A stretch of 64,000 nucleotides of DNA, from NCBI GenBank assembly GCA_022843945.1, contig JALHMR010000001.1, positions 124,001 through 188,000 of the forward strand, in the 5' to 3' direction. The notes under the pieces were generated by a model. That model saw only the letters and a program-made list of their open reading frames with translations. It was not told where the DNA came from and searched no databases. Positions 53,049 through 61,878 of the stretch are shown here, piece by piece. Both the position numbers and the translations under genes were made by a program. Origin of the DNA: Rhodospirillaceae bacterium. Its GTDB lineage: Bacteria; Pseudomonadota; Alphaproteobacteria; CACIAM-22H2. Each line of letters opens with the position of its first letter. Positions within the stretch are counted from its first letter, which is position 1.

Positions 53049-54263
53049 ATGGCCACTTCCGTCAACTCCTATCGTACCGGGCCCGACGAGCGCGGGCATT
53101 TCGGCCTTTACGGCGGCCGCTACGTCGCCGAGACGCTGATGCCGCTGGTCCTCGAGGTCGAGCGCGCCTACAACGCCGCGAGGAAGGATCCGAACTTCCA
53201 GCGCGAGCTCGACTACTACCTCAAGCACTATGTCGGCCGCCCGAGCCCGCTCTATTTCGCCGAGCGGCTGACCCAGCACCTTGGCGGCGCCAAGGTCTAT
53301 TTCAAGCGCGACGAGCTCAACCACACCGGCGCGCATAAGATCAACAACTGCATGGGCCAGATCCTGCTCGCCCGGCGCATGGGCAAGACGCGGATCATCG
53401 CCGAGACAGGTGCCGGCCAGCACGGCGTCGCCACCGCGACCGTCTGCGCGCTGTTCAACCTGCCCTGCACCGTCTACATGGGCTCCACGGATATCGAGCG
53501 CCAGGCACCCAACGTCTTCCGCATGAAGCTGCTGGGCGCCGAGGTGAAGCCGGTGACTTCCGGTTCGGCGACACTCAAGGATGCGATGAACGACGCGCTG
53601 CGCGACTGGGTCGCCAATGTCGAGAACACCTATTACATCATCGGCACGGCCGCGGGCCCGCATCCCTTCCCGCAGCTCGTGCGCGATTTTCAGTGCGTCA
53701 TCGGCGACGAAGTCCGCGAGCAGATGAAGGAGGCGGAAGGCCGCCTGCCGGACACGCTGGTCGCCTGCATCGGCGGCGGCTCCAACGCCCTCGGGCTGTT
53801 CCATCCGTTCCTCGATGACCGCTCCGTCTCCATGGTCGCGGTCGAAGCCGCGGGTCTCGGCATCGAGACAGGCAAGCACGCGGCGTCGCTGACCGGCGGC
53901 AAGCCCGGCGTGCTGCACGGCAACCGCACCTACCTGCTGCAGGACGACGACGGGCAGATCACCGAGGCGCATTCGATCTCGGCCGGCCTCGACTATCCCG
54001 GCATCGGGCCCGAGCACGCCTGGCTGCATGACACCAAGCGCGTGGAATACGTGTCGGCGACCGACCAGGAGGCGCTCGACGCCTTCAAGCTGCTCGCCAA
54101 GCTCGAGGGCATCCTGCCGGCGCTCGAGCCGGCGCACGCGCTGGCCGAAGTCATCAAGCGCGCGCCGACCCTTCCCAGGGATCACCTGCTGGTGATGAAT
54201 CTCTGCGGGCGTGGCGACAAGGATGTGTTCACGGTCGCTGCTGCCCTCGGAATCAAGTTATGA
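53049..54263 (+). CDS. trpB: tryptophan synthase beta subunit
   Basis: 404 residues, PLP enzyme: [20 protein letters not shown] holds the Schiff-base lysine, [18 protein letters not shown] and [15 protein letters not shown] bind PLP phosphate. It condenses indole with serine. The 82-bp gap after trpF contains a 5-bp hairpin (GAGAC/GTCTC) but no clear leader peptide. Confidence 0.97.
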   Translation: MATSVNSYRTGPDERGHFGLYGGRYVAETLMPLVLEVERAYNAARKDPNFQRELDYYLKHYVGRPSPLYFAERLTQHLGGAKVYFKRDELNHTGAHKINNCMGQILLARRMGKTRIIAETGAGQHGVATATVCALFNLPCTVYMGSTDIERQAPNVFRMKLLGAEVKPVTSGSATLKDAMNDALRDWVANVENTYYIIGTAAGPHPFPQLVRDFQCVIGDEVREQMKEAEGRLPDTLVACIGGGSNALGLFHPFLDDRSVSMVAVEAAGLGIETGKHAASLTGGKPGVLHGNRTYLLQDDDGQITEAHSISAGLDYPGIGPEHAWLHDTKRVEYVSATDQEALDAFKLLAKLEGILPALEPAHALAEVIKRAPTLPRDHLLVMNLCGRGDKDVFTVAAALGIKL

Positions 54264-54279
54264 GTGGGGGGATCAAGCT

Positions 54280-55101
54280 GTGAGCCGCATCGCCACCCGC
54301 TTCACCAAGCTGAAACAGGAAGGCCGCGCCGGCCTCGTCACCTTCACCATGGCCGGCGATCCGGACTACGCGACGTCGCTCGCCATCATGCGCGGCCTGC
54401 CCAAGGCCGGCGTCGACCTGATCGAGATCGGCGTCATGTTCTCCGACCCGATGGCCGACGGCCCGGCGATCCAGGCCGGCGGCCTGCGCGCGCACAAGGC
54501 CGGCGCCACCGTGCGCCGCACCCTCGACATGATCGCCGAGTTCCGCCGCAGCGGCGACAACGAGACCCCGGTCGTGCTGATGGGCTACTACAACCCGATC
54601 TACATCTTCGGCGCCGAAAAGTTCTGCGCCGAGGCGAAGAAGGCCGGCGTGGACGGACTGATCGTCGTCGACCTGCCGCCCGAGGAAGACCACGAGCTGC
54701 GGCCGTACGCGATCTCGAACGGTCTCGACATCATCCGCCTGGCGACGCCCACGACCGACGAGGCCCGCCTGCCGGCGGTCCTGGATGGCGCCTCTGGTTT
54801 CATCTACTACGTTGCCGTGATGGGTATCACCGGCACCAAGTCCGCGGCGATTGAGCAGGTCCAGTCGTCGCTGGCGCGGATCCGCAAGTCGACCGACCTG
54901 CCCATCGCGGTCGGTTTCGGCATCAAGACTCCCGACCAGGCGGCGGAGATCGCCCGTGTGGCCGATGCCGCCGTGGTCGGTTCGGCGCTGGTCGAGATCA
55001 TCGGCAGCAAGGGCGATACGGTGCGCAGCGCGCATCGCTTCGTCGAGGTCCTGGCCAACGCCGTGCACAGCGCCCGCAAGAAGGCGAAGGCAGAGGCCTG
55101 A
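54280..55101 (+). CDS. trpA: tryptophan synthase alpha subunit
   Basis: 273 residues, TIM barrel: [40 protein letters not shown] with the catalytic Glu and Asp. Start GTG 54280 with GGGGGAT upstream. The trpA-accD order is conserved in alphaproteobacteria. Confidence 0.97.
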   Translation: MSRIATRFTKLKQEGRAGLVTFTMAGDPDYATSLAIMRGLPKAGVDLIEIGVMFSDPMADGPAIQAGGLRAHKAGATVRRTLDMIAEFRRSGDNETPVVLMGYYNPIYIFGAEKFCAEAKKAGVDGLIVVDLPPEEDHELRPYAISNGLDIIRLATPTTDEARLPAVLDGASGFIYYVAVMGITGTKSAAIEQVQSSLARIRKSTDLPIAVGFGIKTPDQAAEIARVADAAVVGSALVEIIGSKGDTVRSAHRFVEVLANAVHSARKKAKAEA

Positions 55102-55107
55102 ACCTCG

Positions 55108-56028
55108 ATGAACTGGCTGACCAACTTCATCCGACCGAAGATCAAGGCCCTCGTCCGCAAGACGGACGTGCCGGAGAACCTGTGGGACAAGTGCCCTTCC
55201 TGCACCAAGATGATCTTCCACCGCGATCTGGAAGCCAACCAGCGCGTCTGCCCGCATTGCGGCCATCACCTGCGCCTCAAGGCCAAGCGCCGGCTCGAGC
55301 TGCTGTTCGATGACGGAACCTTCACCTGCATCGAGCTGCCGAAGACGGCCACCGACCCCTTGCGCTTTCGCGATCAGAAGAAATACAGCGACCGGCTGAA
55401 GGACGCCCGCGACAAGACCGGCGAAAGCGACGCCATCGTCGTCGCCCACGGCACGATCGGCCGGCTGCCGGTGGTCATCGCCGCCTTCGATTTCGATTTC
55501 ATGGGCGGCTCGATGGGCATCGCCGTGGGCGAAGGCCTGGTTGCCGCCGCCAAGCTCGCGACTCTGCAGCAGGCCACCCTCATCGCCATTCCCTCCTCGG
55601 GCGGGGCCCGCATGCAGGAGGGCATCCTCTCGCTGATGCAGCTGCCGCGCACGGTGATCGCCGCCGAGCAGGTCAAGGAAGCCGGGCTGCCCTTCATCGT
55701 CATCCTCGCCGACCCGACTACCGGTGGCGTTTCGGCCTCGTTCGCCATGCTCGGCGACATCGCCATTGCCGAGCCCGGGGCGGTGATCGGCTTCGCCGGG
55801 GCGCGGGTGATCGAGGAGACGATCCGCGAGAAGCTGCCGGCCGGCTTCCAGCGGTCCGAGTACCTGCTGGAGCACGGCATGGTCGACATGGTCGTCCACC
55901 GCCACCAACTGCGCGACACGGTCATCCGCACGTTGAAGCTCATCCTGCAGCCGACCCCGACCGCCGAGATCGTGCCCCTGCTCAAGCCCGTGGCCGACGG
56001 CGCCGCTGCCAGCGGACCGGCGAGCTGA
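55108..56028 (+). CDS. accD: acetyl-CoA carboxylase carboxyltransferase beta subunit
   Basis: 306 residues: N-terminal zinc ribbon (CPSC...CPHCGHH), then the carboxyltransferase crotonase-like fold (GSMGIAVGEGLVAAAKLATL, SSGGARMQEGILSLMQL). With AccA it carries out the second step of malonyl-CoA formation for fatty acids. Confidence 0.97.
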   Translation: MNWLTNFIRPKIKALVRKTDVPENLWDKCPSCTKMIFHRDLEANQRVCPHCGHHLRLKAKRRLELLFDDGTFTCIELPKTATDPLRFRDQKKYSDRLKDARDKTGESDAIVVAHGTIGRLPVVIAAFDFDFMGGSMGIAVGEGLVAAAKLATLQQATLIAIPSSGGARMQEGILSLMQLPRTVIAAEQVKEAGLPFIVILADPTTGGVSASFAMLGDIAIAEPGAVIGFAGARVIEETIREKLPAGFQRSEYLLEHGMVDMVVHRHQLRDTVIRTLKLILQPTPTAEIVPLLKPVADGAAASGPAS

Positions 56029-56037
56029 GCGCCGCCT

Positions 56038-57321
56038 CTGAGCGATAAGACCGCCGACCCGATCCTCGAGCGGCTCAAGGCCCTCCATCCGAAGGCCATT
56101 GATCTGTCGCTCGACCGTGTGCGGCGGATCATGGCCGATCTCGGCCATCCCGAGCACAAACTGCCGCCCGTCCTTCATGTTGCCGGCAGCAAGGGCAAGG
56201 GCTCGACCGTCGCCATGCTGCGCGCCATGCTCGAAGCGGCGGGCTACCGCGTGCACGCCTATGTGTCACCGCACCTGGTGCGCTTTGCCGAGCGCATCCG
56301 TCTCGCCGGCCGGCTGATCGACGAGCCTTACCTGGCGGCGCTGCTGGAAGAGGTCGAGCGCGTCAACGCCGGACAGCCGATCACCTTCTTCGAGGTGACG
56401 ACGGCCGCGGCCTTCCTGGCCTTTGCCCGCAACCCGGCCGACGCCGTCATCCTCGAGGTCGGCATGGGCGGCCGGCTCGACGCCACCAACGTCGTCGAGC
56501 GGCCGCTGGCCAGCACCCTCGTGCCGATCTCCTTCGACCACATGCAGTATCTCGGCGATACGCTGGCCAAGATCGCGGGCGAGAAGGCTGGCATCCTCAA
56601 ACCCGGCGTGCCCGCCATCGTCGGCCTGCAGCCCCCGGAGGCCATGACCACGATCGAGGCCCGCGCCACCGTTGTCGGCGCCCCGTTGTTCCGGCGCGAC
56701 ACGGATTGGCGCGTGACCACTCGCGGCGATGGCTTCCGCTACGAAGGTCGCCGCACGTTCGATCTGCCGCTGCCGGTCCTGCCCGGGCGCCACCAGATCG
56801 ACAACGCCGCCCTCGCCGTGGCCACGCTCGACCGGCTCGATGCGTTCCCGCTCAGCGAGGCGCAGCTTCGCCGGGGGCTTCAGCAGATCGACTGGCCGGC
56901 CCGCCTGCAGCGCCTGACGCGCGGGCCGCTGGTCTCGCTGTTGCCGCCGGGGGCCGAGCTCTGGCTCGATGGCGGCCACAACGAGGCGGCCGGCAAGGTG
57001 CTCGCCGACTGGGCGGCCGATACCGCGGGACGGCCGCTCGACCTGGTCGTGGGCATGCTCTCGACCAAGGAGCCCGAGCGCTTCCTGGCGCCGCTGGCGC
57101 CCCATGCCCGCCGGCTCCGCGCCATCGCCATTCCCCGGGAGCCGCTGTCCCTGACCGCCGAGGCCGTCGCCGAAGCCGGGCGGCGCGCCGGGTTCAAGGA
57201 CGTGAAAGCCTGCGAGTCAGCGTCGGAAGCGATCCGCGATCTGGCGCAGCAGGACGCCGCGCGCGTCCTGATCAGCGGCTCGCTTTACCTGGCCGGCACG
57301 ATCCTGGCGGAGAACAGCTAG
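56038..57321 (+). CDS. folC: folylpolyglutamate/dihydrofolate synthase FolC
   Basis: 427 residues if CTG 56038 initiates: DPILERLKALHPKAIDLSLD is the conserved FolC N-terminus and it precedes the first conventional start (GTG 56119). It continues LHVAGSKGKGSTVAMLRAML (P-loop), EVGMGGRLDATNVVERPLAS, WLDGGHNEAAGKVLADW. The frame opens right after the accD stop. CTG is the only plausible initiator, though GTG 56119 would give a shorter working form. It adds glutamates to folates. Confidence 0.93.
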   Translation: MSDKTADPILERLKALHPKAIDLSLDRVRRIMADLGHPEHKLPPVLHVAGSKGKGSTVAMLRAMLEAAGYRVHAYVSPHLVRFAERIRLAGRLIDEPYLAALLEEVERVNAGQPITFFEVTTAAAFLAFARNPADAVILEVGMGGRLDATNVVERPLASTLVPISFDHMQYLGDTLAKIAGEKAGILKPGVPAIVGLQPPEAMTTIEARATVVGAPLFRRDTDWRVTTRGDGFRYEGRRTFDLPLPVLPGRHQIDNAALAVATLDRLDAFPLSEAQLRRGLQQIDWPARLQRLTRGPLVSLLPPGAELWLDGGHNEAAGKVLADWAADTAGRPLDLVVGMLSTKEPERFLAPLAPHARRLRAIAIPREPLSLTAEAVAEAGRRAGFKDVKACESASEAIRDLAQQDAARVLISGSLYLAGTILAENS

Positions 57322-57343
57322 TGAAACGCAGCGTCGTGCAGGC

Positions 57344-57928
57344 CTATTTCGTATTTTCGATGTCTGTGATTTCCGCTGCGATCATCACAAATCCATAGAG
57401 TTCAAGCGTCGCAGTCCACTCGGGCGTCATAGAATCACTTTCCTGTTCAAGCTTGATAAGTGGAAAAAGCGCCGGCCCCTCCATTTCTTCAGGCGATATG
57501 GGCACCAGCCGGGCATACCGAGATGTGTCTGATGTTGTGTTGGAAGCATCCAAAGTAATGTGACTCGCATGAAGGATACGATTGCATGCATCTCGGAGAT
57601 CAAGAGCTTTCTCTTTGCCATTCTTTTCCCGGACCACTCCGACCGAAGCAGGAGAAAAAGCTGGCCCAAAACTCTTGACCGCCTGCATGGCTTCCGCCGT
57701 CCAACGAAAGGCGTTGTCATGTGCGCGAATTAATGTCGCCGCGTTAAGTAAAGCCCCGACGAATTCATCGTCGATCTTCTTCACCAACCGTGTAAATCCG
57801 CTTTCCCGTCCTCCCAGGTAGTTAAGACGCCTATTCGCATGCATGATCGCTTGCTTTGAATAGGCAAGGGTTAGGACTTCGAGCAGTTCGCGACGCAAAT
57901 TGCCCAAAGCGAGAAATCGAGCGCTCAC
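57344..57928 (-). CDS. hypothetical protein between folC and trxA
   Basis: 194 residues, not recognised. Mixed charged sequence without membrane segments (LRRELLEVLTLAYSKQAIMH, VKKIDDEFVGALLNAATLIR). GTG 57928 has an AGGAGGGG ribosome site. Base composition is lower in GC than folC and trxA. It looks like an inserted gene. Confidence 0.6.
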   Translation of the reverse strand: MSARFLALGNLRRELLEVLTLAYSKQAIMHANRRLNYLGGRESGFTRLVKKIDDEFVGALLNAATLIRAHDNAFRWTAEAMQAVKSFGPAFSPASVGVVREKNGKEKALDLRDACNRILHASHITLDASNTTSDTSRYARLVPISPEEMEGPALFPLIKLEQESDSMTPEWTATLELYGFVMIAAEITDIENTK

Positions 57929-57967
57929 TCCCCCTCCTCTCAGCCGTATACCTCGGCCCCTAAAAGC

Positions 57968-57995
57968 GAAAGCCCCGCGCGAAGGCGGGGCTTTC
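57968..57995. terminator. bidirectional intrinsic terminator after trxA
   Basis: GAAAGCCCCGC (57968-57978) pairs with GCGGGGCTTTC (57985-57995). Purine-rich (AAAG) flank on one side and CTTTCTTTTA on the other would give U-tracts in both directions. It lies between trxA (minus) and the hypothetical gene. Confidence 0.85.
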
Positions 57996-58019
57996 TTTTA
58001 CAGCAAACGAGCCGGGCGG

Positions 58020-58340
58020 TCAGAGAACCGACTGCACCCACTCGTAGAGCTTGGTCTTCGGCAGCGTACCGATCTTGGTCGCCGCCACCTGGCCGCCCTT
58101 GAACACCATCAGCGTGGGGATGCCGCGCACGCCGTACTTGCTGGGCGTGCCGGGATTCTCGTCGATGTTGATCTTGGCTACCTTGATCTTGCCTTCCATG
58201 TCCTTGGCCAGCTCGTCCAGGGCCGGGGCGATCTGCTTGCAGGGGCCACACCACTCGGCCCAGAAATCGACGAGCACGGGGCCGGCCGCTTTCAGAACAT
58301 CGGCCTCGAAGCTGTCGTCGGTAACCTTGGCGGTTTGCAT
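58020..58340 (-). CDS. trxA: thioredoxin
   Basis: 106 residues: [20 protein letters not shown] with the WCGPC redox pair, [13 protein letters not shown] with the cis-Pro. Start ATG 58340 follows GAGGTCAC. General disulfide reductase. It lies between addA and a strong terminator. Confidence 0.97.
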   Translation of the reverse strand: MQTAKVTDDSFEADVLKAAGPVLVDFWAEWCGPCKQIAPALDELAKDMEGKIKVAKINIDENPGTPSKYGVRGIPTLMVFKGGQVAATKIGTLPKTKLYEWVQSVL

Positions 58341-58434
58341 GTGACCTCGTCGATTTAAGGCAAGTCGGGGCGGAGTGTACGGGGCTGGAAAACGCACGGT
58401 CAAGCCGACGCTCCCCGCCTGTGCATAAGTGAAC

Positions 58435-61400
58435 TTACGGCGCGTACTGCTCGAGAAGGGCTTCGGGAAGCTCCAGCAGGCGCGGCGCGTCGGTCCACAG
58501 AAGGGCGCAGCGGATGCGGTGTGCGGGATAAATCGCCGCCAACGCAGCCCGGTAGGCGGCCATCTGCCGGATATAGATCGGGGGGGTGTCCCCGGCCGTC
58601 AAGGGGGGCGGGCGGTTCGTCTTGTAGTCGATGATCGTCACTTCCCCCTGGGTAACCAGCAGGCGATCGATCTGTCCGGAGAGGGTGCGTGAGCCCACGC
58701 GGCCCACCACCGAGGCCTCGGCGACGCTGCCTGGACCGAACAGCGCCGACCATTCAGGGTTGGTGAGGATGGCCAGCGTCTCGCGCCGGATCTCGTCCTG
58801 CGTGGTGGCATCGAGCCGGTGCGACGGCCGCGCGAGGAAGCGCGCCGCCGCCGCTTCCCGCTCGGCCGGCGGTATATCGGGCAAGCTCTGCAGCAGGCGG
58901 TGGATGAGCCGGCCGCGGCGGAAGCGGCGCGTGTCGTCATCAGCATCGAAGGGCCCGCGCACCGGCGGCGCCTCGCCATCCGGCTGCGAGGGAACCAGCG
59001 GGCGCGACGGCTCGGGTTCGGCCGGCGGCCGGGTGTTCCACCACGGCGGCAACGGCTTTTCAGGCGGCCGGGTAAGTGCCAGGCGTTCACCTTCGACCGC
59101 TCGGCGCTGCGGCGAACGCAGGCGCAGCCCCATCCCGCCGAAATCGGCGAACTCGACGCTCTCGACACCCGGCGCCGCCGCGAGCCCGGTCTTGACCAGG
59201 TGATACCAGCAATCCTCCGGTGGTGTGCGCCGATCCTCGTAACCGCAAACATGGAGGCGGTCTTCGGCGCGCGTCATGGCCACGTAAAGCAAGCGGCGGT
59301 ATTCCGCGCGCTGCGCCTCGCGAAACGCCGCGCGTGCCGACTTGGCACTGGCGTCATCCCGCTTGCTGTCCGGCGACCAGAGCGGCAGTTCAGGATCTTT
59401 CTCCGTGTCGGACAGCCAGAGCAGCCTGGCTCCATGAGTCGGCACCTGCAGCGTATCCGGCAGGATGACGATCGGCGCCTGCAGGCCCTTGGCGCCATGC
59501 ACGGTCATCACCCGGACCTCGTCACGCGCAAGCGCCTCGAGGTCGCGCTTGACGTCCTCGCGGCCGGCCTCGAGCCAGTGCAGAAAGGTTTCCAGGGCCG
59601 GCGCGTGCGCGCGCTCGAAGGCCAGCGTCGCCGCCAGGAACTCGTCGAGCGGGTCGTTGGCCTCGATGCCGAGACGCGCGACGATGCGCCGGCGTCCGCC
59701 CCGCCTGCCCAGCACCTCGGCGAACAGGTCATAGGGACGCACGTAATCGACGCGCGCCAGCAGCTCGGACAGCTCCGTCTCGGCGCGCGTGAAATCCGGG
59801 TTCTCCGCACGGCGCCGACGCAGCTCGCTCCATAGTGGCGCGTCACCGCGACCATAAGCCAGCTCGAACAGACGCTCCTCCGAAAAGCCAAAGAGCGGCC
59901 CCTTGAGCACGGTGGCGAGGGTCAGGTCATCGTCCGGCAGCAACAGGAAGCGGCCCAGCACGATCATGTCCATGACCGCCAGCTGGTCGGCGAGAACCAT
60001 GCGGTCGACGCCGGCCACGGGCACCCCGGCCTTCTTCAGCTCGCGCACGATGAGCTCGACCAGCGCGTTGCGCCGGCGTACCAGGATCATGACGTCGCGC
60101 GCCTGGACGAGCCGCCCCTTCGATTCGAGCGTTTCGCTCCGCCGCCACCCGGCGATGCGGGAGGCGATCAGCCGGGCGAGGCGCGCCGGCGGCGAGTCCT
60201 CTTCGACGCGCTCCACCGGCAGCGCCCAGGGCGACAGGGGCTCCCGCTCGCGGGGCGCCACGGGTGGCCAGAGCTCGACCAGCCCGCCATCGCCGCTGCG
60301 CACGGTACGGTGGCGGATGGGCGCGCCATCCAGGGCAACCCCATGCCAGGCTTCTTGACGCGCGAAAACGGCGTCGACCGCGCCCAGGACCGCGGCCGTC
60401 GAGCGGAAGGATTCGATCAGCTCCTCGTTCGCCCAGCGCCTGCCCGCGCTCTTCGCCAGCCCGGCGAAGTGATCGCGCATATTCACAAAGGCCTGCGGAT
60501 CGGCGCGCTGGAACGAGTAGATCGACTGCTTCACGTCACCCACTGCGAAGACGGTGCGCTGGCTGGTGCCCCGCGCGCCTTCGCCGCTGAAGAACTCGCC
60601 AGCAAGCGCCTTGATGACCTGCCACTGCTCCGGATTGGTATCCTGGGCCTCGTCGATGAGAACGTGGTCGATGCCGCCGTCGAGCTTGTAGAGGACCCAG
60701 GGTGCGATGCCCGGTCGGCTGAGAAGCTCGCTCGTGGCCAGAATCAGATCGTCGTAGTCGAGGACCGCGCGATCCTTCTTGGCACCGGCATAGCGCGCTT
60801 CGAGCTCGGAGGCGAGGCGCAGGAGAGCCGTCGTGCCGGCTGCGTTGCGCGCCGCGTTGCATTTCTCGATCACCTGCTCCAGCCGGTTCGCCTCGGCCGC
60901 CAGTACCTCCTCTATGCCGGGGGCGGCGAGCTTGGTCTTGTTGGTGACCAACCGTTCGATCCGCGTTCCCTTGTCAGTGAAATAAGCGCGGTAGTAGGTC
61001 AGGAACGAAGCGGCGCGGCCGGCTGGATTGGCCACCCAGTCGGCCAAGGTCGCTCCGCGCTTCTGGTCGATGGCCGATCCGTTGGTGAGCGCGGTTGCGG
61101 CGCGGCGCAGCGCCTCCCGGGCAAAGACCGCGTCGTCGCAGGCCGCCGCCGTCAGAGACTCCTCGGTATCCGCGGGATCGAGCAGCAAGCGGCGATAGAG
61201 ACGCTGCACCGCCCGCCGCGTGCCGCGCCGCGGATCGGGCAGGAGTCGGCGCAGGCGGCCGCGGTCACGGATCAACTCTGCGACGAGAGCATCAAAGCCG
61301 GTTTCACCGGTGCGCGCCGTGAGGACCGTCAGCGCCTGCGACAGCTCACCGCCTTGCTCCGTCCGCGCCTTGGCCAGCAGCGCCTCGCGGCAGGTTTGCA

Positions 61401-61878
61401 GTAGCTCCGCGGCACTGCGGTCGTCGAGCACCTGGAAGTTGGGCGGTAGCCGGGCCTCGATAGGGAAACGCCGCAGCAGGGACTGACAGAAGGCGTGGAT
61501 GGTGTCGATGCGCAGCCCCCCCGGCGCATCGAGCACCTGGGCGAAGAGCCGGCGCGCGCGAACGAGATGGTCGCGGTCGGCCGATTGGCCAGTGAGCGCC
61601 AGGAGCGACTTGGCGACACCCTCGTCTGGCATCGTGGCCCAGCCACGCAGCACCCCCGTCAGGCGATTGGCCATCTCCTTCGCAGCCGCCTTGGTAAAGG
61701 TCAGGCAGAGCAATCGCTGCGGCGGCGATCCGGCGAGCAGGAGCCGCAGCACGCGATCGACCAGCACCTTGGTCTTGCCGGTTCCCGCGGAGGCCGCCGC
61801 CCAGGCCGAGCGATCGGGGGCCGCTGCCCGGCGCTGGGCGTCGGTGGTCGCCTGCTCTGGCACCCAGGCGTCGCTCAC
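58435..61878 (-). CDS. addA: double-strand break repair helicase-nuclease subunit AddA
   Basis: 1147 residues. UvrD-type helicase: [20 protein letters not shown] (Walker A), [38 protein letters not shown], later motifs [17 protein letters not shown] and [16 protein letters not shown]-terminal RecB-like nuclease with [13 protein letters not shown]. AddAB resects breaks for RecA loading in place of RecBCD. ATG 61878 overlaps the addB stop (ATGA). Confidence 0.97.
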   Translation of the reverse strand: MSDAWVPEQATTDAQRRAAAPDRSAWAAASAGTGKTKVLVDRVLRLLLAGSPPQRLLCLTFTKAAAKEMANRLTGVLRGWATMPDEGVAKSLLALTGQSADRDHLVRARRLFAQVLDAPGGLRIDTIHAFCQSLLRRFPIEARLPPNFQVLDDRSAAELLQTCREALLAKARTEQGGELSQALTVLTARTGETGFDALVAELIRDRGRLRRLLPDPRRGTRRAVQRLYRRLLLDPADTEESLTAAACDDAVFAREALRRAATALTNGSAIDQKRGATLADWVANPAGRAASFLTYYRAYFTDKGTRIERLVTNKTKLAAPGIEEVLAAEANRLEQVIEKCNAARNAAGTTALLRLASELEARYAGAKKDRAVLDYDDLILATSELLSRPGIAPWVLYKLDGGIDHVLIDEAQDTNPEQWQVIKALAGEFFSGEGARGTSQRTVFAVGDVKQSIYSFQRADPQAFVNMRDHFAGLAKSAGRRWANEELIESFRSTAAVLGAVDAVFARQEAWHGVALDGAPIRHRTVRSGDGGLVELWPPVAPREREPLSPWALPVERVEEDSPPARLARLIASRIAGWRRSETLESKGRLVQARDVMILVRRRNALVELIVRELKKAGVPVAGVDRMVLADQLAVMDMIVLGRFLLLPDDDLTLATVLKGPLFGFSEERLFELAYGRGDAPLWSELRRRRAENPDFTRAETELSELLARVDYVRPYDLFAEVLGRRGGRRRIVARLGIEANDPLDEFLAATLAFERAHAPALETFLHWLEAGREDVKRDLEALARDEVRVMTVHGAKGLQAPIVILPDTLQVPTHGARLLWLSDTEKDPELPLWSPDSKRDDASAKSARAAFREAQRAEYRRLLYVAMTRAEDRLHVCGYEDRRTPPEDCWYHLVKTGLAAAPGVESVEFADFGGMGLRLRSPQRRAVEGERLALTRPPEKPLPPWWNTRPPAEPEPSRPLVPSQPDGEAPPVRGPFDADDDTRRFRRGRLIHRLLQSLPDIPPAEREAAAARFLARPSHRLDATTQDEIRRETLAILTNPEWSALFGPGSVAEASVVGRVGSRTLSGQIDRLLVTQGEVTIIDYKTNRPPPLTAGDTPPIYIRQMAAYRAALAAIYPAHRIRCALLWTDAPRLLELPEALLEQYAP

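Noticed and set aside
54253-56256. 667-codon minus-strand ORF opposite trpA-accD-folC
   Set aside because: Antisense to three conserved genes with repetitive Arg/Gly/Asp/His-rich translation; an artefact of high GC.
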